The notes under the pieces were generated by a model, which saw only the letters and a program-made list of their open reading frames with translations, ran no database searches and had not been told where the DNA came from. A program made the translations under genes and the position numbers. This document shows positions 1-12,827 of a DNA stretch of 64,000 nucleotides, piece after piece. Position 1 is the stretch's first letter, and every line of letters begins with the position of its first letter. Source of the stretch: Tetragonia tetragonoides (Eukaryota; Streptophyta; Magnoliopsida; Caryophyllales; Aizoaceae); the NCBI GenBank assembly GCA_038025085.1, contig CM076140.1, forward strand, positions 26,754,501 to 26,818,500. Reading direction: 5' to 3'.

Positions 1-789
1 GATTTGAGTTCTTTTGTGTTGTATATTAGGAGAAAGCATCCAAATACTTTGTTTGCATTCATTTGAGTGTGAAACTACACCTAGGATGTTCACAAGTACA
101 AACAAGCTTCAACTCAAGCTTTTGAATGCATTTACGCGTTTTAAAAGCTCATATGAGTAGGGTGAAAGAGATTTGAGTTCTTTTGTGTTGTATATTCAGA
201 GAAAGCATTCAAATACTTTGTTTGGATTAATTTGAGTATGAAACTACACCTAGGATGTTTACAAGTACAAACAAGCTTCAACTCAAGCTTTTGAATGCAT
301 TTACGAAGTTTAAAAGCTCATACGAGTAGGGTGAAAGAGATTTGAGTTCTTTTGTGTTGTATATTAAGAGAAAGCATCTAAATGCTTTGTTTGCATTCAT
401 TTGAGTTTGAAACTACACCTAGGATGTTTACAAGTACAAACAAGCTTCAGCTCAAGCTTTTGAATGCATTTACGCAGTTTAAAAGCTCATACGAGTAGGG
501 TGAAAGAGATTTGAGTTCTTTTGTGTTGTATATTAAGAGAAAGCATGTAAATACTTTGTTTGCATTCATTTGAGTGTGAAACTACACCTAGGATGTTTAC
601 AAGTACAAACAAGCTTCAACTAAAGCTTTTGAATGCATTTACGCGTTTTAAAAGCTCATACAAGTAGGGTGAAAGAGATTTGAGTTCTTTTGTGTTGTAT
701 ATTATGAGAAAACATTCAAATACTTTGTTTGGATTAATTTGAGTGTGAAACTACACCTAGGATGATTACAAGTACAAACAACCTTCAAC

Positions 790-2060
790 TCAAGCTTTTG
801 AATGCATTTACGCAGTTTAAAAGCTCATACCGATAGGGTGAAAGAGATTTGAGTTCTTTTGTGTTGTATACTAAGAGAAAGCATCTAAATACTTTGTTTG
901 CATTCATTTGAGTGTGAAACTACACCTAGGATGTTTTGTTTACGTTCATTTGAGTATGAAACTATACCAAGAATGTTTTAAAGTGCAAACAAGCTTCAAC
1001 TCAAGCTTTTGAATGCATTTACGCGTTTTAAATGCTCATACGAGTAGGGTGAAAGAGATTTGAGTTCTTTTGTGTTGTATATTAAGAGAAAGCATTCAAA
1101 TACTTTGTTTGGATTAATTTGAGTGTGAAACTACACCTAGGATGTTTACAAGTACAAACAACCTTCAACTCAAGCTTTTGAATGCATTTACGAAGTTTAA
1201 AAGCTCATACGAGTAGGGTGAAAGAGATTTGAGTTCTTTTGTGTTGTATATTAAGAGAAAGCATCTAAATGCTTTGTTTGCATTCATTTGAGTTTGAAAC
1301 TACACCTAGGATGTTTACAAGTACAAACAAGCTTCAGCTCAAGCTTTTGAATGCATTTACGCGTTTTAAAAGCTCATACGAGTAGGGTGAAAGAGATTTG
1401 AGTTCTTTTGTGTTGTATATTATGAGAAAACATTCAAATACTTTGTTTGGATTAATTTGAGTGTGAAACTACACCTAGGATGACTACAAGTACAAACAAC
1501 CTTCAACTCAAGCTTTTGAATGCATTTACGCAGTTTAAAAGCTCATACCGATAGGGTGAAAGAGATTTGAGTTCTTTTGTGTTGTATATTAAGAGAAAGC
1601 ATTCAAATACTTTGTTTGGATTAATTTGAGTGTGAAACTACACCTAGGATGTTTACAAGTACAAACAAGCTTCAACTCAAGCTTTTTAATGCATTTACGC
1701 GTTTTAAATGCTCATACGAGTAGGGTGAATGAGATTTGAGTTATTTTGTGTTGTATATTAAGAGAAAGCATCCAAATACATTGTTTACATTCATTTGAGT
1801 GTGAAACTACACCTAGGATGTTTACAAGTACAAACAAGCTTCAACTCAACCTTTTGAACGCATTTACGCGTTTTAAAAGCTCATACGAGTAGGGTGAAAG
1901 AGATTCGAGTTCTTTTGTGTTGTATATTAAAAGAAAGCATCCAAATACTTTGTTTGGATTAATTTGAGGGTGAAACTACACCTAGGATGTTTACAAGTAC
2001 AAACAAGCTTCAACTCAAGCTTTTGAATGCATTTACGCGTTTTAAAAGCTCATACGAGTA
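790..2060. repeat. Segmental duplication copy 1 (offset 2906 bp)
   Basis: This stretch pairs with 3696-4966 at an offset of 2906 bp. Rare markers are shared: the 211-bp chimeric monomer, the TACCGATAGG variant near 826 and 3735, and GTGAATGAG near 1725 and 4632. The offset equals 17 monomers plus 42 bp minus 9 bp, matching the aberrant monomers in between. The monomer at about 1387-1563 does not match its partner. Edges are approximate. Confidence 0.85.
846..1056. repeat. 211-bp chimeric monomer (A/B), copy 1
   Basis: One monomer is 211 bp long because positions 50-91 are present twice. The first pass is family A (ACACCTAGGATGTTT). The second is family-B-like (GAGTATGAAACTATACC, then AAGAATGTTTTAAAGTGC). 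The join sits in a short T-rich microhomology (GTTT at positions 51-54 and 88-91). The same monomer occurs at 3752, 19951 and 23373. Confidence 0.93.
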
Positions 2061-3422
2061 GGGTGAAAGAGATTTGAGTTCTTTTGTGTTGTATATTAAG
2101 AGAAAGCATCCAAATACTTTGTTTGGATTAATTTGAGGGTGAAACTACACCTAGGATGTTTACAAGTACCAACAAGCTTATACTCAAGCTTTTGAATGCA
2201 TTTACGCGTTTTAAAAGCTCATACGAGTAGGGTGAAAGAGATTTGAGTTCTTTTGTGTTGTATATTTAGAGAAAGCATCCAAACACTTTGTTTGCATTCA
2301 TTTGAGTGTGAAACTACACCTAGGATGTTTACAAGTACAACCAAGCTTCAACTCAAGCTTTTGAATGCAGTTACGCGTTTTAAAAGCTCATACGAGTAGG
2401 GTGAAAGATATTTGCGTTCTTTTGTGTTGTATATTAAGAGAAAACATAAAAATACTTTGTTTGGATTAATTTGAGTGTGAAACTAAACCTAGGATGTTTA
2501 GAAGTACAAACAAGCTTCCACTCAAGCTTTTGAATGCATTTACGCGTTTTAAAAGCTCATACGAGTAGGGTGAAAGAGATTTGAGTTCTTTTGTGTTGTA
2601 TATTACGAGAAAGCATCCAAATAATTTGTTTGGATTCATTTGAGTGTGAGACAACACCTTGGATGTTTACAAGTACAAACAAGCTTCAACTCAAGCTTTT
2701 GAATGCATTTACGCGTTTTAAAAGCTCATACGAGTAGGGTGAAAGAGATTTGAGTTCTTTTGTGTTGTATATTTAGAGAAAGCATCCAAATACTTTGTTT
2801 GGATTAATTTGAGGGTGAAACTACACCTAGGATGTTTTTAAGTACCAACAAGCTTATACTCAAGCTTTTGAATGCATTTACGCAGTTTCAAAGCTCATAC
2901 GAGTAGGGTGAAAGAGATTTGAGTTCTTTTGTGTTGTATATTAAGAGAAAGCATCTAAATACTTTTTTTGGATTCATTTGAGTGTGAGACAACACCATGG
3001 ATGTTTACAAGTACAAACAAGCTTCAACTCAAGCTTTTGAATGCATTTACGCGTTTTAAAAGCTCATACGAGTAGGGTGAAAGAGATTTGAGTTCTTTTG
3101 TGTTGTATATTTAGAGAAAGCATCCAAACACTTTGTTTGCATTCATTTGAGTGTGAAACTACACCTAGGATGTTTACAAGTACAACCAAGCTTCAACTCA
3201 AGCTTTTGAATGCAGTTACGCGTTTTAAAAGCTCATACGAGTAGGGTGAAAGATATTTGCGTTCTTTTGTGTTGTATATTAAGAGAAAACATAAAAATAC
3301 TTTGTTTGGATTAATTTGAGTGTGAAACTACACCTAGGATGTTTACAAGTACAAACAAGCTTCAACTCAAGCTTTTGAATGCATTTACGCGTTTTAAAAG
3401 CTTACACGAGTAGGGTGAAAGA

Positions 3423-3582
3423 GATTTGAGTTCTTTTGTGTTGTATATTAAGAGAAAGCATCCAAATACTTTGTTTGGATTGATTTGAGTGACCTTGGAT
3501 GTTTACAAGTACAAACAAGCTTCAACTCAAGCTTTTGAATGCATTTACGCGTTTTAAAAGCTCATACGAGTAGGGTGAAAGA
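3423..3582. repeat. 160-bp deletion monomer, copy 1
   Basis: The monomer lacks 9 bp: TTTGAGTG joins directly to ACCTTGGATG, removing part of GTGAGACAACACC. The identical deletion is found at 17426-17585, about 14 kb away. Confidence 0.9.
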
Positions 3583-3695
3583 GATTTGAGTTCTTTTGTG
3601 TTGTATATTTAGAGAAAGCATCCAAACACTTTGTTTGCATTCATTTGAGTGTGAAACTACACCTAGGATGTTTACAAGTACAAACAAGCTTCAAC

Positions 3696-4966
3696 TCAAG
3701 CTTTTGAATGCATTTACGCAGTTTAAAAGCTCATACCGATAGGGTGAAAGAGATTTGAGTTCTTTTGTGTTGTATACTAAGAGAAAGCATCTAAATACTT
3801 TGTTTGCATTCATTTGAGTGTGAAACTACACCTAGGATGTTTTGTTTACGTTCATTTGAGTATGAAACTATACCAAGAATGTTTTAAAGTGCAAACAAGC
3901 TTCAACTCAAGCTTTTGAATGCATTTACGCGTTTTAAATGCTCATACGAGTAGGGTGAAAGAGATTTGAGTTCTTTTGTGTTGTATATTAAGAGAAAGCA
4001 TTCAAATACTTTGTTTGGATTAATTTGAGTGTGAAACTACACCTAGGATGTTTACAAGTACAAACAACCTTCAACTCAAGCTTTTGAATGCATTTACGAA
4101 GTTTAAAAGCTCATACGAGTAGGGTGAAAGAGATTTGAGTTCTTTTGTGTTGTATATTAAGAGAAAGCATCTAAATGCTTTGTTTGCATTCATTTGAGTT
4201 TGAAACTACACCTAGGATGTTTACAAGTACAAACAAGCTTCAGCTCAAGCTTTTGAATGCATTTACGCGTTTTAAAAGCTCATACGAGTAGGGTGAAAGA
4301 GATTTGAGTTATTTTGTGTTGAATATTAAGAGAAAGCATCCAAATACTTTGTTTGGATTAATTTGAGGGTGAAACTACTCCTAGGATGTTTACAAGTACC
4401 AACAAGTTTATACTCAAGCTTTTGAATGCATTTACGCGTTTTAAAAGCTCATACGAGTAGGGTGAAAGAGATTTGAGTTCTTTTGTGTTGTATATTAAGA
4501 GAAAGCATTCAAATACTTTGTTTGGATTAATTTGAGTGTGAAACTACACCTAGGATGTTTACAAGTACAAACAAGCTTCAACTCAAGCTTTTTAATGCAT
4601 TTACGCGTTTTAAATGCTCATACGAGTAGGGTGAATGAGATTTGAGTTATTTTGTGTTGTATATTAAGAGAAAGCATCCAAATACATTGTTTACATTCAT
4701 TTGAGTGTGAAACTACACCTAGGATGTTTACAAGTACAAACAAGCTTCAACTCAACCTTTTGAACGCATTTACGCGTTTTAAAAGCTCATACGAGTAGGG
4801 TGAAAGAGATTCGAGTTCTTTTGTGTTGTATATTAAAAGAAAGCATCCAAATACTTTGTTTGGATTAATTTGAGGGTGAAACTACACCTAGGATGTTTAC
4901 AAGTACAAACAAGCTTCAACTCAAGCTCTTGAATGCATTTACGCGTTTGAAAAGCTCATACGAGTA
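3696..4966. repeat. Segmental duplication copy 2 (offset 2906 bp)
   Basis: Partner of 790-2060. Its monomer at about 4302-4470 is of another sub-type (GAGGGTG, accAACAAG and TATACTC markers, with a GAATATTAAG start) from the one at the equivalent place in copy 1, while both flanks match. Similarity is lost after about 4966, where this copy turns into the GATATTTGCG sub-type. Confidence 0.83.
3752..3962. repeat. 211-bp chimeric monomer (A/B), copy 2
   Basis: Same 42-bp internal duplication and same A-to-B join as at 846-1056. It lies in the second copy of the 2906-bp-offset duplication. Confidence 0.93.
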
Positions 4967-6492
4967 GGGTGAAAGATATTTGCGTTCTTTTGTGTTGTAT
5001 ATTAAGAGAAAGCATTCAAATACTTTGTTTGAATTAATTTGAGTGTGAAACTATACCTAGGATGTTTACAAGTACAAACAAGGTTCAACTCAAGCTTTTG
5101 AATTCATTTACGCAGTTTAAAAGCTCATACGAGTAGGGTGAAAGAGATTTGAGTTCTTTTGTAATGTATATTAAGAGAAAGCATCTAAATACTTTTTTTG
5201 CATTCATTTTAGTGTGAAACTACACCTAGGATGTTTACAAGTACAAACAAGCTTCAACTCAAGCTTTTGAATGCATTTACGCGTTTTAAAAGCTCATACG
5301 AGTAGGGTGAAAGATATTTGCGTTCTTTTGTGTTGCATATTAAGAGAAAGCATTCAAATACTTTGTTTGGATTAATTTGAGTATGAAACTACACCTAGGA
5401 TGTTTACAAGTACAAACAAGCTTCAACTCAAGCTTTTTAATGCATTTACGCGTTTTAAATGCTCATACGAGTAGGGTGAAAGAGATTTGAGTTATTTTGT
5501 GTTGTATATTAAGAGAAAGCATTTAAATACATTGTTTGCATTCGTTTGAGTGTGAAACTACACCTAGGATGTTTAACAGTACAAACAAGCTTCAACTCAA
5601 GCTTTTGAATGCATTTACGCGTTTTAAAAGCTCACACGAGTAGGGTGAAAGAGATTTAGGTTCTTTTGTTTTTTATATTAAGAGAAAGCATCCAAATACT
5701 TTGTTTGGATTCATTTGAGTGTGAGACTACACCTTGGATGTTTACAAGTACAAACAAGCTTCAACTCAAGCTTTTGAATGCATTTACGCGTTTTAAAAGC
5801 TCATACGAGTAGGGTAAAAGAGATTTGAGTTCTTTTGTGTTGTATATTAAGAGAAAGCATCTAAATACTTTGTTTGCATTCATTTGAGTGTGAAACTACA
5901 CCTAGGATGTTCACAAGTACAAACAAGCTTCAACTCAAGCTTTTGAATGCATTTACGCGTTTTAAAAGCTCATACGAGTAGGGTGAAAGAGATTCGAGTT
6001 CTTTTGTGTTGTATATTAAAAGAAAGCATCCAAATACTTTGTTTGGATTAATTTGAGGGTGAAACTACACCTAGGATGTTTACAAGTACAAACAAGCTTC
6101 AACTCAAGCTTTTGAATGCATTTACGCGTTTTAAAAGCTCATACGAGTAGGGTGAAAGATATTTGCGTTCTTTTGTGTTGTATATTAAGAGAAAACATAA
6201 AAATACTTTGTTTGCATTCATTTGAGTGTGAAACTACACCTAGGATGTTTACAAGTACAAACAAGCTTCAACTCAAGCTTTTGAATGCATTTACGCGTTT
6301 TAAATGCTCATACGAGTAGGGTGAAAGAGATTTGAGTTCTTTTGTGTTGTATATTAAGAGAAATCATTCAAATACTTTGTTTGGATTGATTTGAGTTTGA
6401 AACTACACCTAGGATGTTTACAAGTACAAACAAGCTTCAACTCAAGCTTTTGAATGCATTTACGCGTTTTAAAAGCTCATACGAGTAGGGTG

Positions 6493-7168
6493 AAAGATAT
6501 TTGAGTTCTTTTGTGTTGTATATTTAGAGAAAGCATCCAAACACTTTGTTTGCATTCATATGAGTGTGAAACTACACCTAGGATGTTTACAAGTACAAAC
6601 AAGCTTCAACTCAAGCTTTTTAATGCATTTACGCGTTTTAAATGCTCATACGAGTAGGGTGAAAGATATTTGCGTTCTTTTGTGTTGTATATTAAGAGAA
6701 AACATAAAAATACTTTGTTTGCATTCATTTGAGTGTGAAACTACACCTAGGATGTTTACAAGTACAAACAAGCTTCAACTCAAGCTTTTGAATGCATTTA
6801 CGCGTTTTAAAAGCTCATACGAGTAGGGTGAAAGATATTTGAGTTCTTTTGTGTTGTATATTTAGAGAAAGCATCCAAACACTTTGTTTGCATTCATATG
6901 AGTGTGAAACTACACCTAGGATGTTTACAAGTACAAACAAGCTTCAACTCAAGCTTTTTAATGCATTTACGCGTTTTAAATGCTCATACGAGTAGGGTGA
7001 AAGATATTTGCGTTCTTTTGTGTTGTATATTAAGAGAAAACATAAAAATACTTTGTTTGCATTCATTTGAGTGTGAAACTACACCTAGGATGTTTACAAG
7101 TACAAACAAGCTTCAACTCAACCTTTTGAACGCATTTACGCGTTTTAAAAGCTCATACGAGTAGGGTG
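6493..7168. repeat. Dimeric tandem duplication (338 bp x 2)
   Basis: Two successive 338-bp units (two monomers each). In both, a monomer with TTCATATGAG is followed by one of the GATATTTGCG / ATAAAAATAC sub-type. The second unit differs near its end, where CTCAACCTTTTGAACGC replaces CTCAAGCTTTTGAATGC. Confidence 0.85.
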
Positions 7169-9179
7169 AAAGAGATTTTAGTTCTTTTGTGTTGTATATT
7201 AAAAGAAAGCATCCAAATACTTTGTATGGATTATTTTGAGTGTGAAACTAAAGCTAGGATGTTTAGAAGTACAAACAAGCTTCCACTCAAGCTTTTGAAT
7301 GCATTTACGCGTTTTAAAAGCTCATACGAGTAGGGTGAAAGAGATTTGAGTTCTTTTGTCTTGTATATTAAGAGAAATCATTCAAATACTTTCTTTGGAT
7401 AAATTTGAGTGTGAAACTACACCTAGGATGTTTACAAGTACAAACAAGCTTCAACTCAAGCTTTTTAATGCATTTACGCGTTTTAAATGCTCATGCGAGT
7501 AGGGTGAAAGAGATTTGAGTTATTTTGTGTTGTATATTAAGAGAAAGCATCCAAATACATTGTTTACATTCGTTTGAGTGTGAAACTACACCTAGGATGT
7601 TTAGAAGTACAAACAAGCTTCAACTCAAGCTTTTGAATGCATTTACGCGTTTTAAAAGCTCACACGAGTAGGGTGAAAGAGATTTGAGTTCTTTTGTTTT
7701 GTATATTAAGAGAAAGCATCCAAATACTTTGTTTGGATTCATTTGAGTGTGAGACTACACCTTGGATGTTTACAAGTACAAACAAGCTTCAACTCAAGCT
7801 TTTGAATGCATTTACGCGTTTTAAAAGCTCATACGAGTAGGGTAAAAGAGATTTGAGTTCTTTTGTGTTGTATATTTAGAGAAAGCATCCAAACACTTTG
7901 TTTGCATTTATTTGAGTGAGAAACTACACCTAGGATGTTTACAAGTACAAACAAGCTTTAACTCAAGCTTTTGAATGCATTTACGCGTTTTAAAAGCTCA
8001 TACGAGTAGGGTGAAAGATATTTGCGTTCTTTTGTGTTGTATATTAAGAGAAAACATAAAAATACTTTGTTTGCATTCATTTGAGTGTGAAACAACACCT
8101 AGGATGTTTACAAGTACAAACAAGCTTCAACTCAAGATTTTGAATGCATTTACGCGTTTTAAATGCTTATACGAGTAGGGTGAAAGAGATTTGAGTTCTT
8201 TTGTGTTGTATATTAAGAGAAATCATTCAAATACTTTGTTTGGATTAATTTGAGTGTAAAACTACACCTAGGATGTTTACAAGTACAAACAAGCTTCAAC
8301 TCAAGCTTTTGAATGCATTTACGCGTTTTAAAAGCTCATACAAGTAGGGTGAAAGAGATTTGAGTTCTTTTGTGTTGTATATTAAGAGAAAGCATCCAAA
8401 TACTTTGTTTGGATTAATTTGAGGGTGAAACTACACCTAGGATGTTTACAAGTACCAACAAGCTTATACTCAAGCTTTTGAATGCATTTACGCGTTTTAA
8501 AAGCTCATACGAGTAGGGTGAAAGAGATTTGAGTTCTTTTGTGTTGTATATTAAGAGAAAGCATTCAAATACTTTGTTTGGATTAATTTGAGTTTGAAAC
8601 TACACCTAGGATGTTTACAAGTACAAACAAGCTTCAACTCAAGCTTTTGAATGCATTTACGAAGTTTAAAAGCTCATACGAGTAGGGTGAAAGAGATTTG
8701 AGTTATTTTGTGTTGTATATTAAGAGAAAGCATCCAAATACATTGTTTACATTCATTTGAGTGTGAAACTACACCTAGGATGTTTACAAGTACAAACAAG
8801 CTTCAACTCAACCTTTTGAACGCATTTACGCGTTTTAAAAGCTCATACGAGTAGGGTGAAAGAGATTTTAGTTCTTTTGTGTTGTATATTAAAAGAAAGC
8901 ATCCAAATACTTTGTATGGATTATTTTTAGTGTGAAACTAAACCTAGGATGTTTAGAAGTACAAACAAGCTTCCACTCAAGCTTTTGAATGCATTTACGC
9001 GTTTTAAAAGCTCATACGAGTAGGGTGAAAGAGATTTGAGTTCTTTTGTCTTGTATATTAAGAGAAAGCATTCAAATACTTTCTTTGGATAAATTTGAGT
9101 GTGAAACTACACCTAGGATGTTTACAAGTACAAACAAGCTTCAACTCAAGCTTTTGAATGCATTTACGCGTTTTAAAAG

Positions 9180-12100
9180 CTCATACGAGTAGGGTGAAAG
9201 AGATTTGAGTTCTTTTGTGTTGTATATTAAGAGAAAGCATTCAAATACTTTGTTTGGATTAATTTGAGTTTGAAACTACACCTAGGATGTTTACAAGTAC
9301 AAACAAGCTTCAACTCAAGCTTTTGAATGCATTTACGAGGTTTAAAAGCTCATACGAGTAGGGTGAAAGAGATTTGAGTTCTTTTGTGTTGTATATTAAG
9401 AGAAAGCATCTAAATGCTTTGTTTGCATTCATTTGAGTTTGAAACTACACCTAGGATGTTTACAAGTACAAACAAGCTTCAACTCAACCTTTTGAACGCA
9501 TTTACGCGTTTTAAAAGCTCATACGAGTAGGGTGAAAGAGATTTTAGTTCTTTTGTGTTGTATATTAAAAGAAAGCATCCAAATACTTTGTATGGATTAT
9601 TATGAGTGTGAAACTAAACCTAGGATGTTTAGAAGTACAAACAAGCTTCCACTCAAGCTTTTGAATGCATTTACGCGTTTTAAAAGCTCATACGAGTAGG
9701 GTGAAAGAGATTTGAGTTCTTTTGTGTTGTATATTAAGAGAAAGCATTCAAATACTTTGTTTGGATAAATTTGAGTGTGAAACTACACCTAGGATGTTTA
9801 CAAGTACAAACAAGCTTCAAGTCAAGCTTTTTAATGCATTTACGCGTTTTAAATGCTCATACGAGTAGGGTGAAAGATATTTGCGTTCTTTTGTGTTGTA
9901 TATTAAGAGAAAACATAAAAATACTTTGTTTGCATTCATTTGAGTGTGAAACTACACCTAGGATGTTTACAAGTACAAACAAGCTTCAACTCAAGATTTT
10001 AAATGCATTTACGCGTTTTAAATGCTTATACGAGTAGGGTGAAAGAGATTTGAGTTCTTTTGTGTTGTATATTAAGAGAAATTATTCAAATACTTTGTTT
10101 TGATTAATTTGAGTGTAAAACTACACCTAGGATGTTTACAAGTACAAACAAGCTTCAACTCAAGCTTTTGAATGCATTTACGCGTTTTAAAAGCTCATAC
10201 GAGTAGGGTGAAAGAGATTTGAGTTCTTTTGTGTTGTATATTAAGAGAAAGCATCCAAATACTTTGTTTGGATTAATTTGACGGTGAAACTACACCTAGG
10301 ATGTTTACAAGTACCAACAAGCTTATACTCAAGCTTTTGAATGCGTTTACGCGTTTTAAAAGCTCATACGAGTAGGGTGAAAGAGATTTGAGTTCTTTTG
10401 TGTTGTATATTAAGAGAAAGCATCCAAATACTTTGTTTGGATTAATTTGAGGGTGAAACTACACCTAGGATGTTTACAAGTACAAACAAGCTTCAACTCA
10501 AGCTTTTGAATGCATTTACGCGTTTTAAAAGCTCATACGAGTAGGGTGAAAGAGATTTGAGTTCTTTTGTGTTGTATATTAAGAGAAAGCATTCAAATAC
10601 TTTGTTTGGATTAATTTGAGTTTGAAACTACATCTAGGATGTTTACAAGTACAAACAAGCTTCAACTCAAGCTTTTGAATGCATTTACGAAGTTTAAAAG
10701 CTCATACGAGTAGGGTGAAAGAGATTTGAGTTCTTTTGTGTTGTATATTAAGAGAAAGCATCTAAATGCTTTGTTTGCATTCATTTGAGTTTGAAACTAC
10801 ACCTAGGATGTTTACAAGTACAAACAAGCTTCAACTCAACCTTTTGAACGCATTTACGCGTTTTAAAAGCTCATACGAGTAGGGTGAAAGAGATTTTAGT
10901 TCTTTTGTGTTGTATATTAAAAGAAAGCATCCAAATACTTTGTATGGATTATTTTGAGTGTGAAACTAAACCTAGGATGTTTAGAAGTACAAACAAGCTT
11001 CCACTCAAGCTTTTGAATGCATTTACGCGTTTTAAAAGCTCATACGAGTAGGGTGAAAGAGATTTGAGTTCTTTTGTGTTGCATATTAAGAGAAAGCATT
11101 CAAATACTTTGTTTGGATAAATTTGAGTGTGAAACTACACCTAGGATGTTTACAAGTACAAACAAGCTTCAAGTCAAGCTTTTTAATGCATTTACGCGTT
11201 TTAAATGCTCATACGAGTAGGGTGAAAGATATTTGCGTTCTTTTGTGTTGTATATTAAGAGAAAACATAAAAATACTTTGTTTGCATTCATTTGAGTGTG
11301 AAACTACACCTAGGATGTTTACAAGTACAAACAAGCTTCAACTCAAGATTTTAAATGCATTTACGCGTTTTAAATGCTTATACGAGTAGGGTGAAAGAGA
11401 TTTGAGTTCTTTTGTGTTGTATATTAAGAGAAATCATTCAAATACTTTGTTTTGATTAATTTGAGTGTAAAACTACACCTAGGATGTTTACAAGTACAAA
11501 CAAGCTTCAACTCAAGCTTTTGAATGCATTTACGCGTTTTAAAAGCTCATACGAGTAGGGTGAAAGAGATTTGAGTTCTTTTGTGTTGTATATTAAGAGA
11601 AAGCATCCAAATACTTTGTTTGGATTAATTTGACGGTGAAACTACACCTAGGATGTTTACAAGTACCAACAAGCTTATACTCAAGCTTTTGAATGCATTT
11701 ACGCGTTTTAAAAGCTCATACGAGTAGGGTGAAAGAGATTTGAGTTCTTTTGTGTTGTATATTAAGAGAAAGCATCCAAATACTTTGTTTGGATTAATTT
11801 TAGGGTGAAACTACACCTAGGATGTTTACAAGTACAAACAAGCTTCAACTCAAGGTTTTGAATGCATTTACGCGTTTTAAAAGCTCATACGAGTAGGGTG
11901 AAAGAGATTTGAGTTCTTTTGTGTTGTATATTAAGAGAAAGCATTCAAATACTTTGTTTGGATTAATTTGAGTTTGAAACTACATCTAGGATGTTTACAA
12001 GTACAAACAAGCTTCAACTCAAGCTTTTGAATGCATTTACGAAGTTTAAAAGCTCATACGAGTAGGGTGAAAGAGATTTGAGTTCTTTTGTGTTGTATAT

Positions 12101-12570
12101 TAAGAGAAAGCATCTAAATGCTTTGTTTGCATTCATTTGAGTTTGAAACTACACCTAGGATGTTTACAAGTACAAACAAGCTTCAACTCAACCTTTTGAA
12201 CGCATTTACGCGTTTTAAAAGCTCATACGAGTAGGGTGAAAGAGATTTTAGTTCTTTTGTGTTGTATATTAAAAGAAAGCATCCAAATACTTTGTATGGA
12301 TTATTTTGAGTGTGAAACTAAACCTAGGATGTTTAGAAGTACAAACAAGCTTCCACTCAAGCTTTTGAATGCATTTACGCGTTTTAAAAGCTCATACGAG
12401 TAGGGTGAAAGAGATTTGAGTTCTTTTGTGTTGTATATTAAGAGAAAGCATTCAAATACTTTGTTTGGATAAATTTGAGTGTGAAACTACACCTAGGATG
12501 TTTACAAGTACAAACAAGCTTCAACTCAAGCTTTTTAATGCATTTACGCGTTTTAAATGCTCATACGAGT
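9180..12570. repeat. 8-monomer higher-order repeat (1352 bp, about 2.5 copies)
   Basis: Sub-variant monomers recur every 1352 bp, exactly 8 x 169. The GATTTTAGTTC monomer lies at 9540, 10892 and 12244, and the GTCAAGCTTTTTAATGC monomer at 9820 and 11172. Neighbouring monomers differ clearly from each other while units one period apart are nearly identical, the defining pattern of a higher-order repeat. The third copy breaks off at about 12570. The block is preceded at 8.7-9.2 kb by a related but shorter arrangement (the GATTTTAG monomer at 8864, four monomers earlier). Confidence 0.9.
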
Positions 12571-12822
12571 TGGGTGAAAGTGATTTGAGTTATTTTGTGT
12601 TGTATATTAAGAGAAAGCATCCAAATACATTGTTTACATTCATTTGAGTGTGAAACTACACCTAGGATGTTTACAAGTACATACAAGCTTCAACTCAAGC
12701 TTTTGAATGCATTTACGCGTTTTAAAAGCTCACACGAGTAGGGTGAAAGAGATTTGAGTTCTTTTGTTTTGTATATTAAGAGAAAGCATCCAAATACTTT
12801 GTTTGGATTCATTTGAGTGTGA

Positions 12823-12827
12823 GACTA
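12823..12827 (+). repeat. Target-site duplication, left copy (GACTA)
   Basis: GACTA directly precedes the TG of the LTR and is repeated directly after its CA at 13780. It corresponds to monomer positions 73-77 of a satellite variant reading GTGAGACTACACC. Confidence 0.92.

Larger units (their letters stand above)
1..12827. repeat. 169-bp satellite array, left segment (family A)
   Basis: Head-to-tail tandem repeat with a 169-bp period. With the phase set at the recurring GATTTGAGTT, monomers start at 1, 170, 339 and so on. From 1 to 12751 there are 75 monomers: 75 x 169 plus two 42-bp duplications and one 9-bp deletion gives exactly the observed 12750 bp. The consensus is about 34% G+C and carries three CpG sites, two HindIII sites 12 bp apart (monomer positions 104-109 and 116-121), an AvrII-type CCTAGG (80-85), ATGCAT (126-131) and ACGCGT (134-139). 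All monomers share one orientation. The segment starts at the window edge, so its left end is not seen. The 76th monomer is interrupted at its position 77 by the LTR at 12828. No coding capacity: because 169 is not a multiple of 3, any open frame changes phase at each monomer. A centromeric or pericentromeric role is inference. Confidence 0.97.

Noticed and set aside
1..12827. CRISPR-like array of repeats and spacers
   Set aside because: Repeats are contiguous 169-bp units with no unique spacers of constant length, and the sequence context is eukaryotic.
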